This document shows, in pieces, positions 17,403 to 26,846 of a DNA stretch of 64,000 nt. Each line of letters starts with the position of its first letter. Positions within the stretch are counted from its first letter, which is position 1. Source of the DNA: Chitinophagales bacterium (GTDB lineage Bacteria; Bacteroidota; Bacteroidia; Chitinophagales; Chitinophagaceae); assembly GCA_017303415.1 (NCBI GenBank), contig JAFLBJ010000001.1, positions 434,001-498,000 of the forward strand, read 5' to 3'. Both the position numbers and the translations under genes were made by a program. The notes beneath the pieces are model-generated. The model saw only the letters and a list, made by a program, of their open reading frames with translations, was not told where the DNA came from and did not search any database.

Positions 17403-19608
17403 ATACCCAACTAAAGCCTTCGTTTCGGATAGGCAGGTTGCGCGGGCGGTGACCCGCAGCGGCCAGGGCATTGCACAAGGCCGGTGCTACGGTGGATACC
17501 CCTACTTCCCCAACCCCACCGGGTTCGGCTTCACTGGGTATAATATAAACTTCTAGCGGAGGCATTTCACTATACATCAATAGTTCGTAGCTAAAGAATC
17601 CATCCTGCATCACCCGGCTATCCTTGATGGTGATCTCCCCTTTGAGAGCCTGGGTGAGCCCAAACGCCAAACCTCCTTCCATCTGATTGAGTAACCCATC
17701 CGGATTGATGACCTGTCCACAATCAATAGCTGCCACTACCCGCGTGATCCTGAACTTTTTCTCCCCCACCATCTCTATCTCTATCGCATGTGCGGCATAG
17801 GCTTTGGCAAAAATGAAAGAGTGTGTGGCCAGTCCGATGAAATGTTTGGGCTTGCGGGGTTTATCATATCCTATCTTCTCTGCTGCTAATTTCAGCACCC
17901 CTGCAATTCGCGCGGGTGACTGGCTCAGGGCCCAGGCTTCGGTACCGGTTTTAAAGTCGGGTCTGTTTTCCAGTAAGGATAAACGAAAGGCTAGCGGATC
18001 CTTTTTAAGCTTCCCCGCAATTTCATCCACAAAGGATTCCACCGGAAAGGTGTTGACGCAAATATCCACTGACCGCAACCAACCCCGGTTAATATTAAAA
18101 TCAACAGGCGTGTACCCTGTATGAATATTTGGAACATCATAGCAGAAACCTGCATCAGCCCCATCCATTTCCCCGATATTCTTTGTTTCCGGGCCTTCGA
18201 TCATATAGGCAATGGGCGTGCCCAGCACATGATGTTTCCAGGAAACGAGTTTCCCCTTTTCATCCCACTGTGCATCGAGCCGGTGGTAGTTGGCCGGGCG
18301 AAACATGCCAAACTGCGTATCATCTACCCGGTCCCAAACCAATTGCACCGGACGGTCAAACTGCTGCGCGATCTTAACCGCCTCAATGGCAAAATCAAAA
18401 TGTAGCCTTCGGCCAAAGGCGCCACCCATCAAACCCAGGTTCACTTTTATATCCGGCTTTTTAAACCCACATTCCTTGGCAATGGTATCTACAGCCCAGT
18501 CGGGCAATTGCAATCCTCCCCATATTTCACATTTATCCCCTTTTACTTCGGCTATAAAATTCACCGGCTCCATGGTCGCATGGGCCAGAAATGGTTGTGC
18601 ATATTCGGCTGACAGTTTTCCGGCCCCTTTCACGTTACCCGGGTCACCTTTCTTGAATACCTCGATACCTGGGGTATCTCCTGCTTTTGAGGCAAATGTT
18701 TCAAACAAAGAGACCGTGCTTTCTTCATTGCGTGGACCTTCATCCCAGGTCACCGTCAACATCTCTTTGGCCTTCATAGCGGCCCAGGTATGTGTGGCAA
18801 TGATGGCTACACCATCCCGCACATGCATGGGCTTGCCCGTTCCTTTATACGCCACGATCTTTAAAACACCGGGTACTTTCTTCGCGACAGTATCATCATA
18901 CGATACCAGTTTTCCACCAAGCACCGGACAGCGAACGGACACGGCAACGACCATACCCGGAATACGGGTATCAAGCCCGTATTTGGTTTTACCAGTGAGT
19001 ATGTCTTTCAATCCGCTTCTTTTCTCTGCCTTCCCAATGAGCTTGAAATCCTTTGGACTTTTAAGCGTCACTTCAGCAGGTATCGGTAGTTTGGCGGCTT
19101 CGCAAACCAATTCACCATACCCGATCCGTTTCATGGTCGGGGTATGAACAACTTCTCCCATATCCGCGGCACAAGAGGTGACATTCACCTTCCAGCTATT
19201 GGCGGCGGCCTGTATCAACATGGCTTTGGCAATGGCACCTGCCTTGCGCAGGGTATCATACATCCCCAATATACTCTGGCTTCCTCCCGTATCATGCATC
19301 CCTGCTGGCAGTGTTCCAAAAGGAGCCAGTTCCACTTTTACTTTTCTAAAATCAACTTCCAGTTCTTCAGCCACGATCATCGGTAATGCCGTATCCACTC
19401 CCTGCCCCGACTCCTGTTTGGCCACAAAAATGGTCACTAACCCTTTTCGGTCGATCCGTAAATAGGCACCGGGTTGAAAATGCGTACACTCTTCTCCGGG
19501 AAGTGCGAGGGCCTGAAGCCCGGGAAGAGTGAATCCCAAAACCAGTCCACCGGAAGCCAGACTGGACAGTTTCAGAAAACGACGACGATCGGTCTTTATC
19601 TTTTGCAT
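17401..19608 (-). CDS. iorB: Molybdopterin-binding subunit, isoquinoline 1-oxidoreductase beta type (Tat-exported)
   Basis: This is a xanthine dehydrogenase-family large subunit of 735 residues. A twin-arginine leader (DRRRFLK, then a hydrophobic stretch) indicates folded export to the periplasm. Motifs for cofactor binding include GGAFGRRLHFDFAIEA and the C-terminal GGVGEVGVSTVAPALCNA with the catalytic Glu. Such IorB-type enzymes hydroxylate N-heterocycles or oxidise aldehydes, passing electrons to the 2Fe-2S partner encoded 19 bases upstream. The true substrate is unknown. No MoCo chaperone (XdhC type) or cytochrome subunit is adjacent. Confidence 0.9.
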   Translation of the reverse strand: MQKIKTDRRRFLKLSSLASGGLVLGFTLPGLQALALPGEECTHFQPGAYLRIDRKGLVTIFVAKQESGQGVDTALPMIVAEELEVDFRKVKVELAPFGTLPAGMHDTGGSQSILGMYDTLRKAGAIAKAMLIQAAANSWKVNVTSCAADMGEVVHTPTMKRIGYGELVCEAAKLPIPAEVTLKSPKDFKLIGKAEKRSGLKDILTGKTKYGLDTRIPGMVVAVSVRCPVLGGKLVSYDDTVAKKVPGVLKIVAYKGTGKPMHVRDGVAIIATHTWAAMKAKEMLTVTWDEGPRNEESTVSLFETFASKAGDTPGIEVFKKGDPGNVKGAGKLSAEYAQPFLAHATMEPVNFIAEVKGDKCEIWGGLQLPDWAVDTIAKECGFKKPDIKVNLGLMGGAFGRRLHFDFAIEAVKIAQQFDRPVQLVWDRVDDTQFGMFRPANYHRLDAQWDEKGKLVSWKHHVLGTPIAYMIEGPETKNIGEMDGADAGFCYDVPNIHTGYTPVDFNINRGWLRSVDICVNTFPVESFVDEIAGKLKKDPLAFRLSLLENRPDFKTGTEAWALSQSPARIAGVLKLAAEKIGYDKPRKPKHFIGLATHSFIFAKAYAAHAIEIEMVGEKKFRITRVVAAIDCGQVINPDGLLNQMEGGLAFGLTQALKGEITIKDSRVMQDGFFSYELLMYSEMPPLEVYIIPSEAEPGGVGEVGVSTVAPALCNALAAAGHRPRNLPIRNEGFSWV

Positions 19609-19627
19609 GGTTGTAGGCGTTTGGAGT

Positions 19628-20092
19628 TCAGGAATTCAGGGAGTCAATGGCCAGATGAATGGCTTTTCTTATCCGGTGGTAGGTACCACATCGACAGAGC
19701 ACATTATTCATCACCTGGTCAATCGTCTCTTCCGAAGGGCGTTTGTTTTTTTCCAGCATGGCCACCACCTGCATCATTTGTCCGGGCTGGCAATAACCGC
19801 ATTGAGGCACCCCCGCCTGCTCCCAGGCCTTTTGTACCGGATGCGAGCCATCGGTCGAAAGACCTTCAATGGTGATGATCTTTTTATTGACACAGGAACC
19901 CACCGTGCGTTGACAGGAAAATACCGGGTTGCCATCAATGATGACGCTGCAAACACCACAACTGGCCACCCCGCATCCATATTTTGTGCCCGTCATATTG
20001 AGCAGATCACGCAGCACCCACAAAAGTGGCATGTCGGCAGGGGCATCTACATCGTATTTATTATTATTAACCGTGAGGGAGAACTGAGGCAT
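19628..20092 (-). CDS. iorA: (2Fe-2S) subunit, isoquinoline 1-oxidoreductase alpha type
   Basis: The protein has the two expected clusters. The plant-type ferredoxin site uses Cys40, 45, 48 and 60 (YGCGVASCGVCSV); the helical site uses Cys98, 101, 133 and 135 (CGYCQPGQM and LCRCGTYHR). Its 154 residues are standard. It is the first gene of the two-gene operon and delivers electrons from the IorB subunit. It lacks its own Tat leader, so it presumably travels with IorB. Confidence 0.93.
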   Translation of the reverse strand: MPQFSLTVNNNKYDVDAPADMPLLWVLRDLLNMTGTKYGCGVASCGVCSVIIDGNPVFSCQRTVGSCVNKKIITIEGLSTDGSHPVQKAWEQAGVPQCGYCQPGQMMQVVAMLEKNKRPSEETIDQVMNNVLCRCGTYHRIRKAIHLAIDSLNS

Positions 20093-20250
20093 AGCAAGAA
20101 GTTTTTGGTAATCAGGAGAAGTGATTAGAAAGGTACGAAACCTCTTTCTTTTCTGCCCTTATCAAAGATTAAATGTTTTTGAAGCTGCATAGGCTGTGCG
20201 GTAAACCTGACTTCACCATCTTCGCTGGCAGAAATCGTAAATTCGCCGGA

Positions 20251-21081
20251 ATGGAAAACCTGCACGATCTCAAACTCCGTAGCCAAACCTGGAAGGGTGA
20301 AAAAATGCCTTTGCTTTTTATTGGTCATGGCTCCCCCATGAATGGAATTGAAGAAAACGACTTTAGTCGCGAATGGGAAAAGAAGGGGCAGGAGCTTCCG
20401 CGACCCAGTGCCATCCTGGTCATTTCAGCTCATTGGCTCACCAGTGGCACTTTTGTAACGGCCATGGACCAACCACGTACCATCCATGATTTTGGAGGCT
20501 TTCCTCCCGATCTCTACAAAGTTCAGTATCCTGCCCCCGGTGATCCTGCCCTGGCCGAGGAAACCCGTTCACTAATTCGTTCCACACCGGTAAAACTGGA
20601 TCATGAATGGGGATTGGACCATGGGGCCTGGACTGTCATCCGGCGCATGTATCCCCAGGCGGATATTCCAGTGCTGCAACTGAGTATTGACTATCACCAA
20701 CCACCCGCCTACCATTACCAATTAGCCCGCGAACTCAGCACCCTCAGGGATAAAGGAGTCCTGATCATTGGTAGTGGAAACATGATCCATAATCTCCGCA
20801 TGGTGGCCTGGGATAAACTGGATCAACCCGGATTTGGGTTTGATTGGGCCCTGGAACTAAATGAATTGCTCAAGCAAAAGATCCTTCAGGGAGATCATGA
20901 ATCGCTCATTCACTATGAAGGATTGCACCGGGCGGCCAGACTGGCCATTCCCACCCCCGATCATTATTACCCGCTACTGTATGTGTTGGGTCTGCGCGAC
21001 CGGAAAGAAAATACCCTTTTCTTCAATGATCAGTGTGTAGGCGGATCATTGAATATGACCTCGGTATTGTTTCATCAATAA
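20251..21081 (+). CDS. DODA-type extradiol aromatic ring-opening dioxygenase (YgiD-like)
   Basis: I chose ATG 20251 (MENLHDLK), giving 276 residues close to E. coli YgiD. Metal and active-site motifs are present: LLFIGHGSPMN near the N-terminus, ISAHWLTSG, TIHDFGGFP and LDHEWGLDHGAWTVI. Family members cleave 4,5-DOPA or similar catechols using a divalent metal. It is divergent from iorAB, so both may serve aromatic-compound turnover, but that is inference. Confidence 0.88.
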   Translation: MENLHDLKLRSQTWKGEKMPLLFIGHGSPMNGIEENDFSREWEKKGQELPRPSAILVISAHWLTSGTFVTAMDQPRTIHDFGGFPPDLYKVQYPAPGDPALAEETRSLIRSTPVKLDHEWGLDHGAWTVIRRMYPQADIPVLQLSIDYHQPPAYHYQLARELSTLRDKGVLIIGSGNMIHNLRMVAWDKLDQPGFGFDWALELNELLKQKILQGDHESLIHYEGLHRAARLAIPTPDHYYPLLYVLGLRDRKENTLFFNDQCVGGSLNMTSVLFHQ

Positions 21082-21169
21082 GGGCTGTTATAAAATTCAA
21101 CATTTACTTTCTATTTTGCGGACTAAACCTTCCCCCTGGGAAAATGTCAAAGACCTCCAATAATACACC

Positions 21170-22255
21170 ATGAGAAACGTCCTTCTTTTCCTCGCGTTGA
21201 CCACCCTGGTTCTTTCCTGCTCCAAAAATGGAGGGGAACCTGCCCCGGATAACAGCAATAACCTTTATTTCCCTCCGGTGAGCGGCACCGAATGGCAAAC
21301 CACCGATATGGCCAGTTTGGGTTGGAGCGAAGGAACGGTCAATGACCTGTATACCTACCTGGAGCAAAAGAACAGTAAGGCCTTTATTGTATTGAAGAAC
21401 GGTAAGATCGTTATAGAGAAATACTTTGGCCTCTTTACAAAGGATAGTCTCTGGTACTGGGCATCCGCCGGGAAAACCCTTACCGCCTTCCTGTCAGGTA
21501 TTGCCCAGGATGAAGGTCTGATCGACCTGAGTGATAAGACCTCCCGTTTCCTGGGAAATGGCTGGACCGCCCTTCCCCAAGCCAAAGAAGACCTCATCAC
21601 CATCCGTCATCAACTCACCATGACCACCGGGTTGGATGATGATGTGACACCCAATAATGATTGTACCGATCCTGCCTGTTTACAATACCGTGCCGATGCC
21701 GGTACGCGTTGGGCCTATCACAACGCACCCTATACCTTGATGGAAAAAGTGATCGAGAACGCAAGCGGAGTGAGTTACAATAGTTACTTCCAACAAAAAG
21801 TGCGTGACCGTGTAGGTATGAATGGACTTTGGATAAAAACCGGGTTTAATAATGTCTATTACAGCAATGCACGAAGCATGGCACGATTTGGATTGTTGAT
21901 GTTGAATAAAGGAAAATGGGATCAAACAAAAATTTTGGGAGACACTTTATATTTTCAGGATCAGGTAAGCAGTTCGCAAAATTTCAACCTGTCTTACGGA
22001 TATCTAACCTGGTTAAATGGAAAAGCCAGTCATATGCTCCCCACGCTTGAACTCACTTTCATCGGCTCCATGATGCCCAACGCACCTGTTGATATGTATG
22101 CGGCCCTGGGAAAGAATGACCAGAAAATTTATGTGGTCCCTTCACAGAAACTGGTGGTCATTCGTATGGGAGAATCAGCAGGTAATGTACAACTCGCCCT
22201 CTCGAGTTTTGACAATGAACTCTGGGGGAAATTAAAGACCATCATCGGGTATTAA
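21170..22255 (+). CDS. Class C beta-lactamase-like serine hydrolase lipoprotein
   Basis: A lipoprotein signal (LVLSCSKNG) anchors a serine hydrolase of 361 residues. The catalytic SxxK motif is WASAGKTLTAF and the Tyr motif is RWAYHNAPYTLMEKV (YxN). Close relatives act on peptides or esters rather than antibiotics. The gene is monocistronic and ends at a bidirectional hairpin. Confidence 0.85.
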   Translation: MRNVLLFLALTTLVLSCSKNGGEPAPDNSNNLYFPPVSGTEWQTTDMASLGWSEGTVNDLYTYLEQKNSKAFIVLKNGKIVIEKYFGLFTKDSLWYWASAGKTLTAFLSGIAQDEGLIDLSDKTSRFLGNGWTALPQAKEDLITIRHQLTMTTGLDDDVTPNNDCTDPACLQYRADAGTRWAYHNAPYTLMEKVIENASGVSYNSYFQQKVRDRVGMNGLWIKTGFNNVYYSNARSMARFGLLMLNKGKWDQTKILGDTLYFQDQVSSSQNFNLSYGYLTWLNGKASHMLPTLELTFIGSMMPNAPVDMYAALGKNDQKIYVVPSQKLVVIRMGESAGNVQLALSSFDNELWGKLKTIIGY

Positions 22256-22260
22256 TAAAA

Positions 22261-22282
22261 AAGCCATCCGATTGGATGGCTT
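22261..22282. terminator. Bidirectional rho-independent terminator
   Basis: AAGCCATCC-GATT-GGATGGCTT forms a 9-bp stem. The left flank is A-rich (AATAAAA) and the right flank contains ATTTTT, so it serves both convergent genes ending at 22255 and 22306. Confidence 0.85.
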
Positions 22283-22305
22283 TGAAATTTTTGTTGGCTA
22301 AGTAA

Positions 22306-22695
22306 TTAGCTCAGGTGTTTGTTCAGGAATTTGGCCAGATCGAACATCGAAGCCTGTCCTTTACCACCGAAGATTACTTTCAGCTTATCGTCCGCATTGA
22401 TCATGCGTCTGTTTTTGTTATCCTGCAGCTTGTTAGCTTTGATATAACCCCAGATCTTCTTCACAGCTTCTGTGCGGGGAACTGCTTTGCTACCGATCAC
22501 AGCAGCCAGAGCGGCGCTGGGGGTAAGAGCTTTCATGAAGGCTGCATTGGGTTTGCGGGCGGATTTTTTCTTAGCCGCTTTTTTCTTTGGAGCTGCTTTT
22601 TTGGCTGCTTTTTTAGGGGCGGCTTTCTTCGCTTTTTTTGGAGCTGCTTTCTTAGCGGCTTTCTTTACGGCTTTTTTTGCGACTTTCTTTGCCAT
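22306..22695 (-). CDS. Histone-H1-like Lys/Ala-rich protein with SWIB domain
   Basis: Residues 1-48 are almost only Lys, Ala and Pro (repeats such as KKAAPKKAAKK), like bacterial histone-H1-like tails. Residues about 50-129 form a SWIB/MDM2 domain (NAAFMKALTPSAALAAVIG, KKIWGYIKANKLQD, MFDLAKFLNKHL). SWIB domains occur in eukaryotic chromatin remodelers and in some bacteria. The expected role is nucleoid binding. Whether it is architectural or regulatory is unknown. Confidence 0.92.
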   Translation of the reverse strand: MAKKVAKKAVKKAAKKAAPKKAKKAAPKKAAKKAAPKKKAAKKKSARKPNAAFMKALTPSAALAAVIGSKAVPRTEAVKKIWGYIKANKLQDNKNRRMINADDKLKVIFGGKGQASMFDLAKFLNKHLS

Positions 22696-22901
22696 TGTTT
22701 TTGTTTTAGAATGTTAACGGGTTTTAGTAATTAACCCTCCAAATATAGCCTATTTCTGTATGCCAACTTCATTGGGGAATTTTCTTTTTTTGATTCGGAA
22801 TAACCTGTGCATAAGGGGGCGCTGTCAATGTGGCAATCTGGATGGTTTTGGAACGCGGATTGTTACCTTGCGCCTAATTAAAACCGGAAAAAATCAAGGA
22901 T

Positions 22902-24785
22902 ATGATACAGGAAAAAGGTACTATTTCGATCAACACAGAGAACATTTTCCCTATAATCAAGAAGTTTTTATACTCCGATACGGAGATCTTCCTCCGGGAG
23001 CTGGTCAGCAATGCAGTGGATGCCACCCAAAAAGTAAAAAGGCTGGCTTCCCTGGGGCATTTCACTGGGGAATTGGGGGATCTGTCTATTCGGATCGCCC
23101 TCGATAAAGAGGCAAAAACCATTCGGATCTCCGACCGCGGAATCGGTATGACCGCTGAGGAAATCCGTAAATACATCAATCAGGTGGCCTTCTCCGGAGC
23201 AACGGAATTCATGGAAAAATTCAAAGAAGCCCGGGACGCCAATGAGATCATCGGTCGTTTCGGTCTCGGTTTTTACTCGGCCTTTATGGTAGCCGATCAG
23301 GTCGAGATCCAATCTCTCTCCTATCAACCAGCTGCAGAAGCCGCCCGCTGGACCTGTGACGGGAGTACCGCCTTTGAGATCGCCGAAGGAAACCGAAGTG
23401 ACCGGGGTACAGATGTGATCCTCCATATTAATGAAGAATCACAGGAATACCTGGAAGAAAGCAGACTCCGGGAGATCCTTGTTAAATACGCGCGCTTCCT
23501 CCCCGTACCGATCGTCTTTGGCACCCGCGAAGAAGAAATACCCGATGGAGAAGATGAAGAAGGAAAACCCAGGTTCAGGACCGAAACGGTGGACGATGTG
23601 ATCAATACCACCCATCCGATCTGGACAAAGGCCCCTGCCGAATTGAAAGACGAAGACTACCTGGCCTTTTATCAGGACCTCTATCCCTATTCGGAAGAAC
23701 CCCTGTTCTGGATCCACCTGAATGTGGACTACCCCTTTAACCTGACCGGGGTATTGTATTTTCCAAAACTTAAGAATGATTTCGAGGTACAGAAGAATAA
23801 GATCAAACTCTACAGCCGGCAGGTCTTTATCACCGATGAGGTCAAAGACATCGTACCGGAATTCCTCATGCTCCTCCATGGGGTCATTGACTCCCCCGAT
23901 ATCCCCCTCAATGTGAGCCGCTCCTTTCTCCAGGCCGATAGCAATGTAAAAAAGATCAATAGCTATATCAGTCGTAAGGTGGCTGACAAACTCGCCGAAC
24001 TTTTCAAAAAAGACCGCCCCTCCTATGAATCCAAATGGAACGATATCGGTCTCTTTGTAAAATATGGCGCCCTGTCGGAGGATAAGTTCTATGAAAAGGC
24101 AAAGGAATTCATCCTGCTGACCAATACAGAGGAGAAACATTTTACCCTTGATGAATACCAGGCAAAGACCAAAGAGGCGCAGACCGACAAACATGGCACA
24201 CTGGTCTATCTCTATACCCCCGATGCCGAGAAACAACATACCTATGTAGAGGCTGCCCAGAAAAGGAATTATGATGTACTCTTGATGAACTCCCCCATTG
24301 ACAACCATTTCATCCATCACCTGGAAATGAAAGGCGAGAAGATCTCCTTCAAACGCGTGGATGCCGGAGTGGTAGACAAACTGATCGAAAAAACCGACAG
24401 CTTACAACATGCACTCACCGAGGAGCAGACCGGAAAAATTAAATCAGTATTCGAAGCCGCGATCAATAACCCCACTATGCATGTGGAAATTGAAAGCCTT
24501 CCCACCGAAGCCATGCCGGTAACCATCACCGTGGAAGAATGGATGCGACGTATGAAGGACATGAGCAAGATGGGTGGAGGTATGAGTTTTTATGGCAACA
24601 TGCCCGATTCCTATAAGGTATCTGTTAATGCCAATCACAAATTGGTGGAAAAGATTCTACAGGCCGATGAAGGGGATCAAACTAAAATAGCCAAGCATGC
24701 GTACGATCTGGCTTTATTAGCACAAGGCATGTTAAAAGGCGCGGACCTGACTGCGTTCGTGGAGCGGAGTGTGGAGGGGCTGTGA
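22902..24785 (+). CDS. htpG: Molecular chaperone HtpG (Hsp90)
   Basis: The N-terminal ATPase shows FLRELVSNAVDAT, the DRGIGM loop and GRFGLGFYSAFMVAD. The middle domain contains VSRSFLQADSNVKKINSYI, and the C-terminal dimerisation domain completes 627 residues, the usual HtpG length. It assists folding of client proteins with ATP hydrolysis. The gene is monocistronic; a TACCTTG box at 22864 may be part of its promoter. A GTGAGRC inverted array begins at its stop codon. Confidence 0.97.
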   Translation: MIQEKGTISINTENIFPIIKKFLYSDTEIFLRELVSNAVDATQKVKRLASLGHFTGELGDLSIRIALDKEAKTIRISDRGIGMTAEEIRKYINQVAFSGATEFMEKFKEARDANEIIGRFGLGFYSAFMVADQVEIQSLSYQPAAEAARWTCDGSTAFEIAEGNRSDRGTDVILHINEESQEYLEESRLREILVKYARFLPVPIVFGTREEEIPDGEDEEGKPRFRTETVDDVINTTHPIWTKAPAELKDEDYLAFYQDLYPYSEEPLFWIHLNVDYPFNLTGVLYFPKLKNDFEVQKNKIKLYSRQVFITDEVKDIVPEFLMLLHGVIDSPDIPLNVSRSFLQADSNVKKINSYISRKVADKLAELFKKDRPSYESKWNDIGLFVKYGALSEDKFYEKAKEFILLTNTEEKHFTLDEYQAKTKEAQTDKHGTLVYLYTPDAEKQHTYVEAAQKRNYDVLLMNSPIDNHFIHHLEMKGEKISFKRVDAGVVDKLIEKTDSLQHALTEEQTGKIKSVFEAAINNPTMHVEIESLPTEAMPVTITVEEWMRRMKDMSKMGGGMSFYGNMPDSYKVSVNANHKLVEKILQADEGDQTKIAKHAYDLALLAQGMLKGADLTAFVERSVEGL

Positions 24786-24965
24786 GGCGTGAGGGGTGAG
24801 GCGTGAGGCGTGAGGCGTGAGACGTGAGACGTTAGATGTGAGGTGTGAATGGTGAATAATGAATAGTGAATGTAATTCACTCACAATTGACATCTCACGA
24901 TTCACGTCTCACGACTCACGACTGACGTCTCACGTCTCACGACTGACGTCTCACGATTCACGACT
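24782..24965. repeat. Inverted heptamer array (GTGAGRC type)
   Basis: From the htpG stop, units of GTGAGGC, GTGAGAC and GTGAATA run to about 24880. The centre AGTGAATGTAATTCACTCAC follows, and then complementary units (GTCTCAC, GATTCAC, GACTCAC) run to 24965. The same 20-base centre occurs in the array at 27888. The right end overlaps the 3' end of the next gene. Confidence 0.92.
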
Positions 24966-25154
24966 TCCCTCTTCCCTTCTTGCCTCCTCGATCACCAGAA
25001 ACTCGGGCTTCTCCTGTCCCATCTGGATCAATTCCTGGTATTTGGATTTCAGGCAGCGTTTGAACGTGCCAACATAGCCCGGTTTACGGAGGTTTTCAGG
25101 ATTTAAGGGAATGGCCTCTATCAGGTCATTACCAATGAACATCATGAGTTGCAT
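24951..25154 (-). CDS. Small conserved-looking protein of unknown function
   Basis: From the ATG near 25154 the product is about 67 residues (MQLMMFIGNDLIEAIPLNP, then PGYVGTFKRCLKSKYQEL). The amphipathic, charged composition and codon use look like a real gene. I do not recognise a family. Its last residues (RREEGSRES) are encoded at the edge of the GTGAGRC array, so the repeat may have changed its original C-terminus. Confidence 0.5.
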   Translation of the reverse strand: MQLMMFIGNDLIEAIPLNPENLRKPGYVGTFKRCLKSKYQELIQMGQEKPEFLVIEEARREEGSRES

Positions 25155-25295
25155 GGCCAACGGTTTTTCTAATACAAAAAAAAGCCATTTACACAGCGGA
25201 GTCAATCCCAGTTTTGCTCGATTTTTTTGGTAAGATTACAAGGCCGGTTTGCACAAAATACGGAGCGTGGGAAAAGCGTAGTTCCGGCAAAAAAC

Positions 25296-25364
25296 GAGAC
25301 TGCTTCAGAGCCTGTGACCGGGAACCCTTGTCAATTACCCGATCGGTTGGCTTGAAGCAGTCTC
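25296..25364 (-). terminator. Long-loop hairpin terminator
   Basis: GAGACTGCTTCA (25296-25307) and TGAAGCAGTCTC (25353-25364) form a perfect 12-bp stem with an inner GGC/GCC extension. On the minus strand it is followed by a T-run (from CAAAAAAC). It lies 3' of the minus-strand gene ending at 25397. The remainder of 25155-25396 holds nothing recognisable. Confidence 0.6.
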
Positions 25365-25396
25365 TCTCCTTTAAGTGTTACTCAGGCGGCCTGGTA

Positions 25397-25903
25397 TTAA
25401 TTCATCCCCACACTGTATACCAGGCTGAAATAACGAAAATAATGCCCGCCTTTTTCATTGCCTTTGGCTATCCATTCTTCTCCGGTCAATTCCTTTTTAT
25501 CATTTCCCCAGACAGCCTCGCCGAGGGCGACCAATGCATCATTGGTATGCAGCCTGAATCCGTAGCGGCTGTTGCTGTCCAGTTTAACTTTTCCGAGGTC
25601 AAAATCCACCCAGGTAGGGTCGTTGATCTTCTTGATATCCAATTCCACAGTTCCCAGTTCAGGGCCCCAATCATGCTGCTTTTCATCAAACTGATGCAAA
25701 CTCATTTTGATCCTGCCTTCGCGGTGAACCATTTCACAATAAACACTGATGCTTTCTAATTCTCCGCTATGGTTGATGTGGAAGGTTTGCCCGGCCATAT
25801 GGTCGGATGGCTCTGCATGAAAATCGCCCAGCCAGCGGCATCCATTGATCTGTAACTGGTCGATATGACGGGATCCCCCCTGGGGACGGAACGGGACTTT
25901 CAT
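25397..25903 (-). CDS. Hypothetical beta-rich protein
   Basis: This 168-residue protein has no signal peptide and no named motif that I recognise. It is rich in predicted beta strands with aromatic ends (MAGQTFHINHSGELESISVY, SRYGFRLHTNDALVALG, GHYFRYFSLVYSVGM). That pattern resembles jelly-roll or carbohydrate-binding modules, but this is a fold guess only. The competing plus-strand frame at 25214-25759 has poor composition and is rejected. Confidence 0.6.
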   Translation of the reverse strand: MKVPFRPQGGSRHIDQLQINGCRWLGDFHAEPSDHMAGQTFHINHSGELESISVYCEMVHREGRIKMSLHQFDEKQHDWGPELGTVELDIKKINDPTWVDFDLGKVKLDSNSRYGFRLHTNDALVALGEAVWGNDKKELTGEEWIAKGNEKGGHYFRYFSLVYSVGMN

Positions 25904-26037
25904 GGGTATGGATTTTTTAGTTTTTCAAAATAGGATCTGGGACCCTCTTACAGGCATAAAGATTGGCAATGAGAAATAGGCGGTTTATGACTTTGGTTAG
26001 GTTTTCAGCTGAGTTTGTTCATTTGTGGTGGGGAGGG

Positions 26038-26167
26038 AGGACGGATGCTGGATGGTAGATGACGGATGACAGATGACGGATGTTGGATGACAGTTGACTG
26101 TAATTAATTTGCCATACTTCCGACCCCGGACCTCTGTCATCCAACATCCAACATCCGTCATCCGACC
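26038..26167. repeat. Inverted heptamer array (GGATGTT / GATGACG type)
   Basis: The left arm (26040-26098) contains GGATGCT, GATGACG, GATGACA and GATGTTG units; the right arm (26131-26164) contains TGTCATC, CAACATC and CGTCATC. The spacer shares TGACTGTA-ATTAA and CGACCCCGGACCTCTGTCAT with the array at 10207. Between 25904 and 26037 nothing else was recognised. Confidence 0.9.
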
Positions 26168-26607
26168 TACTTCAACTCAATCCCCGCGATCTTCCTCTCT
26201 TCCCCCATTTCTTTCGAATTATAATAAAGGAACATCTTTCCCTTCCGGAGATTGGAAACCGCCATCACCTCCTGTATTCGGCACTCCATCAGCGATTTGG
26301 CAGTCCCGGGCGCATCGGGATAGGTCCAGGTTTTTACCAACTGGCCACTGGCATCCCGAAGAGTAAGCTGTCGTGACTGGCCATTGGTTCCGCAATGGCT
26401 ATAATAAACGAATACCTTTTCGCCCTGGGCTGCCACCTGGATGGTCTTTAGCTCTTTGTCAATATGAATGTGCTGGCGAAGCAGGAGCTGGTTCCCCTGG
26501 TAGATCTCAACCGTATCCCCACCCAAAGGGCTGGTAAAGGAAAAAATGCCCAAACCCATCAACAGGGCAGCGAAACCGAACAGGGCTTTTTTAATGCTTG
26601 TTTTCAT
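26167..26607 (-). CDS. Small secreted hypothetical protein
   Basis: From ATG 26607 (MKTSIKKALFGFAALL) the product is 146 residues with a clear signal peptide. The mature part is beta-rich (VEIYQGNQLLLRQHIHI, KVFVYYSHCGTNGQSRQLTL). The family was not recognised; it looks periplasmic. The open frame upstream of 26607 is ignored because the leader begins at the chosen Met. Confidence 0.55.
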   Translation of the reverse strand: MKTSIKKALFGFAALLMGLGIFSFTSPLGGDTVEIYQGNQLLLRQHIHIDKELKTIQVAAQGEKVFVYYSHCGTNGQSRQLTLRDASGQLVKTWTYPDAPGTAKSLMECRIQEVMAVSNLRKGKMFLYYNSKEMGEERKIAGIELK

Positions 26608-26833
26608 GATTGTCTTTTTTTGATGAATAATCCGTTGACAACCCAAAGAAAACACCCGAAAATGGTCATATTTCCCCGGTCTTGACCAGTTACATCACCG
26701 GCTTGACAAGAGGTAAAAACCGTCCGCTATCAGAAAATTCCCAAAAAAATATGCCCAAAAATATTAGCGTAATAATGCTAAAAGGATTAGTTTTGTTGTG
26801 GATTTCTAAATTAGAACCGGATTTTGTAAAACC

Positions 26834-26841
26834 TAACTTTG
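26834..26841 (+). promoter_or_regulatory. TAACTTTG promoter box abutting recA start
   Basis: TAACTTTG matches the Bacteroidota -7 consensus TAnnTTTG and ends five bases before the recA ATG (26847). No convincing -33 TTTG was seen at the usual distance. Transcription would begin at or next to the ATG. Confidence 0.45.
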
Positions 26842-26846
26842 TTTCC

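Noticed and set aside
20125-20328. 67-residue minus-strand frame ahead of iorA
   Set aside because: It overlaps the start of the dioxygenase gene and its upstream region and lacks a plausible protein pattern.
24782-24965. CRISPR array
   Set aside because: The repeats are about 7 bases, directly adjoining and arranged as inverted arms; there are no spacers of constant length and no cas genes.
25214-25759. 181-residue plus-strand frame
   Set aside because: It is a shadow of the minus-strand 168-residue gene (25397-25903), whose composition is more protein-like.
26682-26846. N-terminal extension of RecA by 55 residues
   Set aside because: The extension has no similarity to RecA; ATG 26847 gives the normal length and follows a promoter box.
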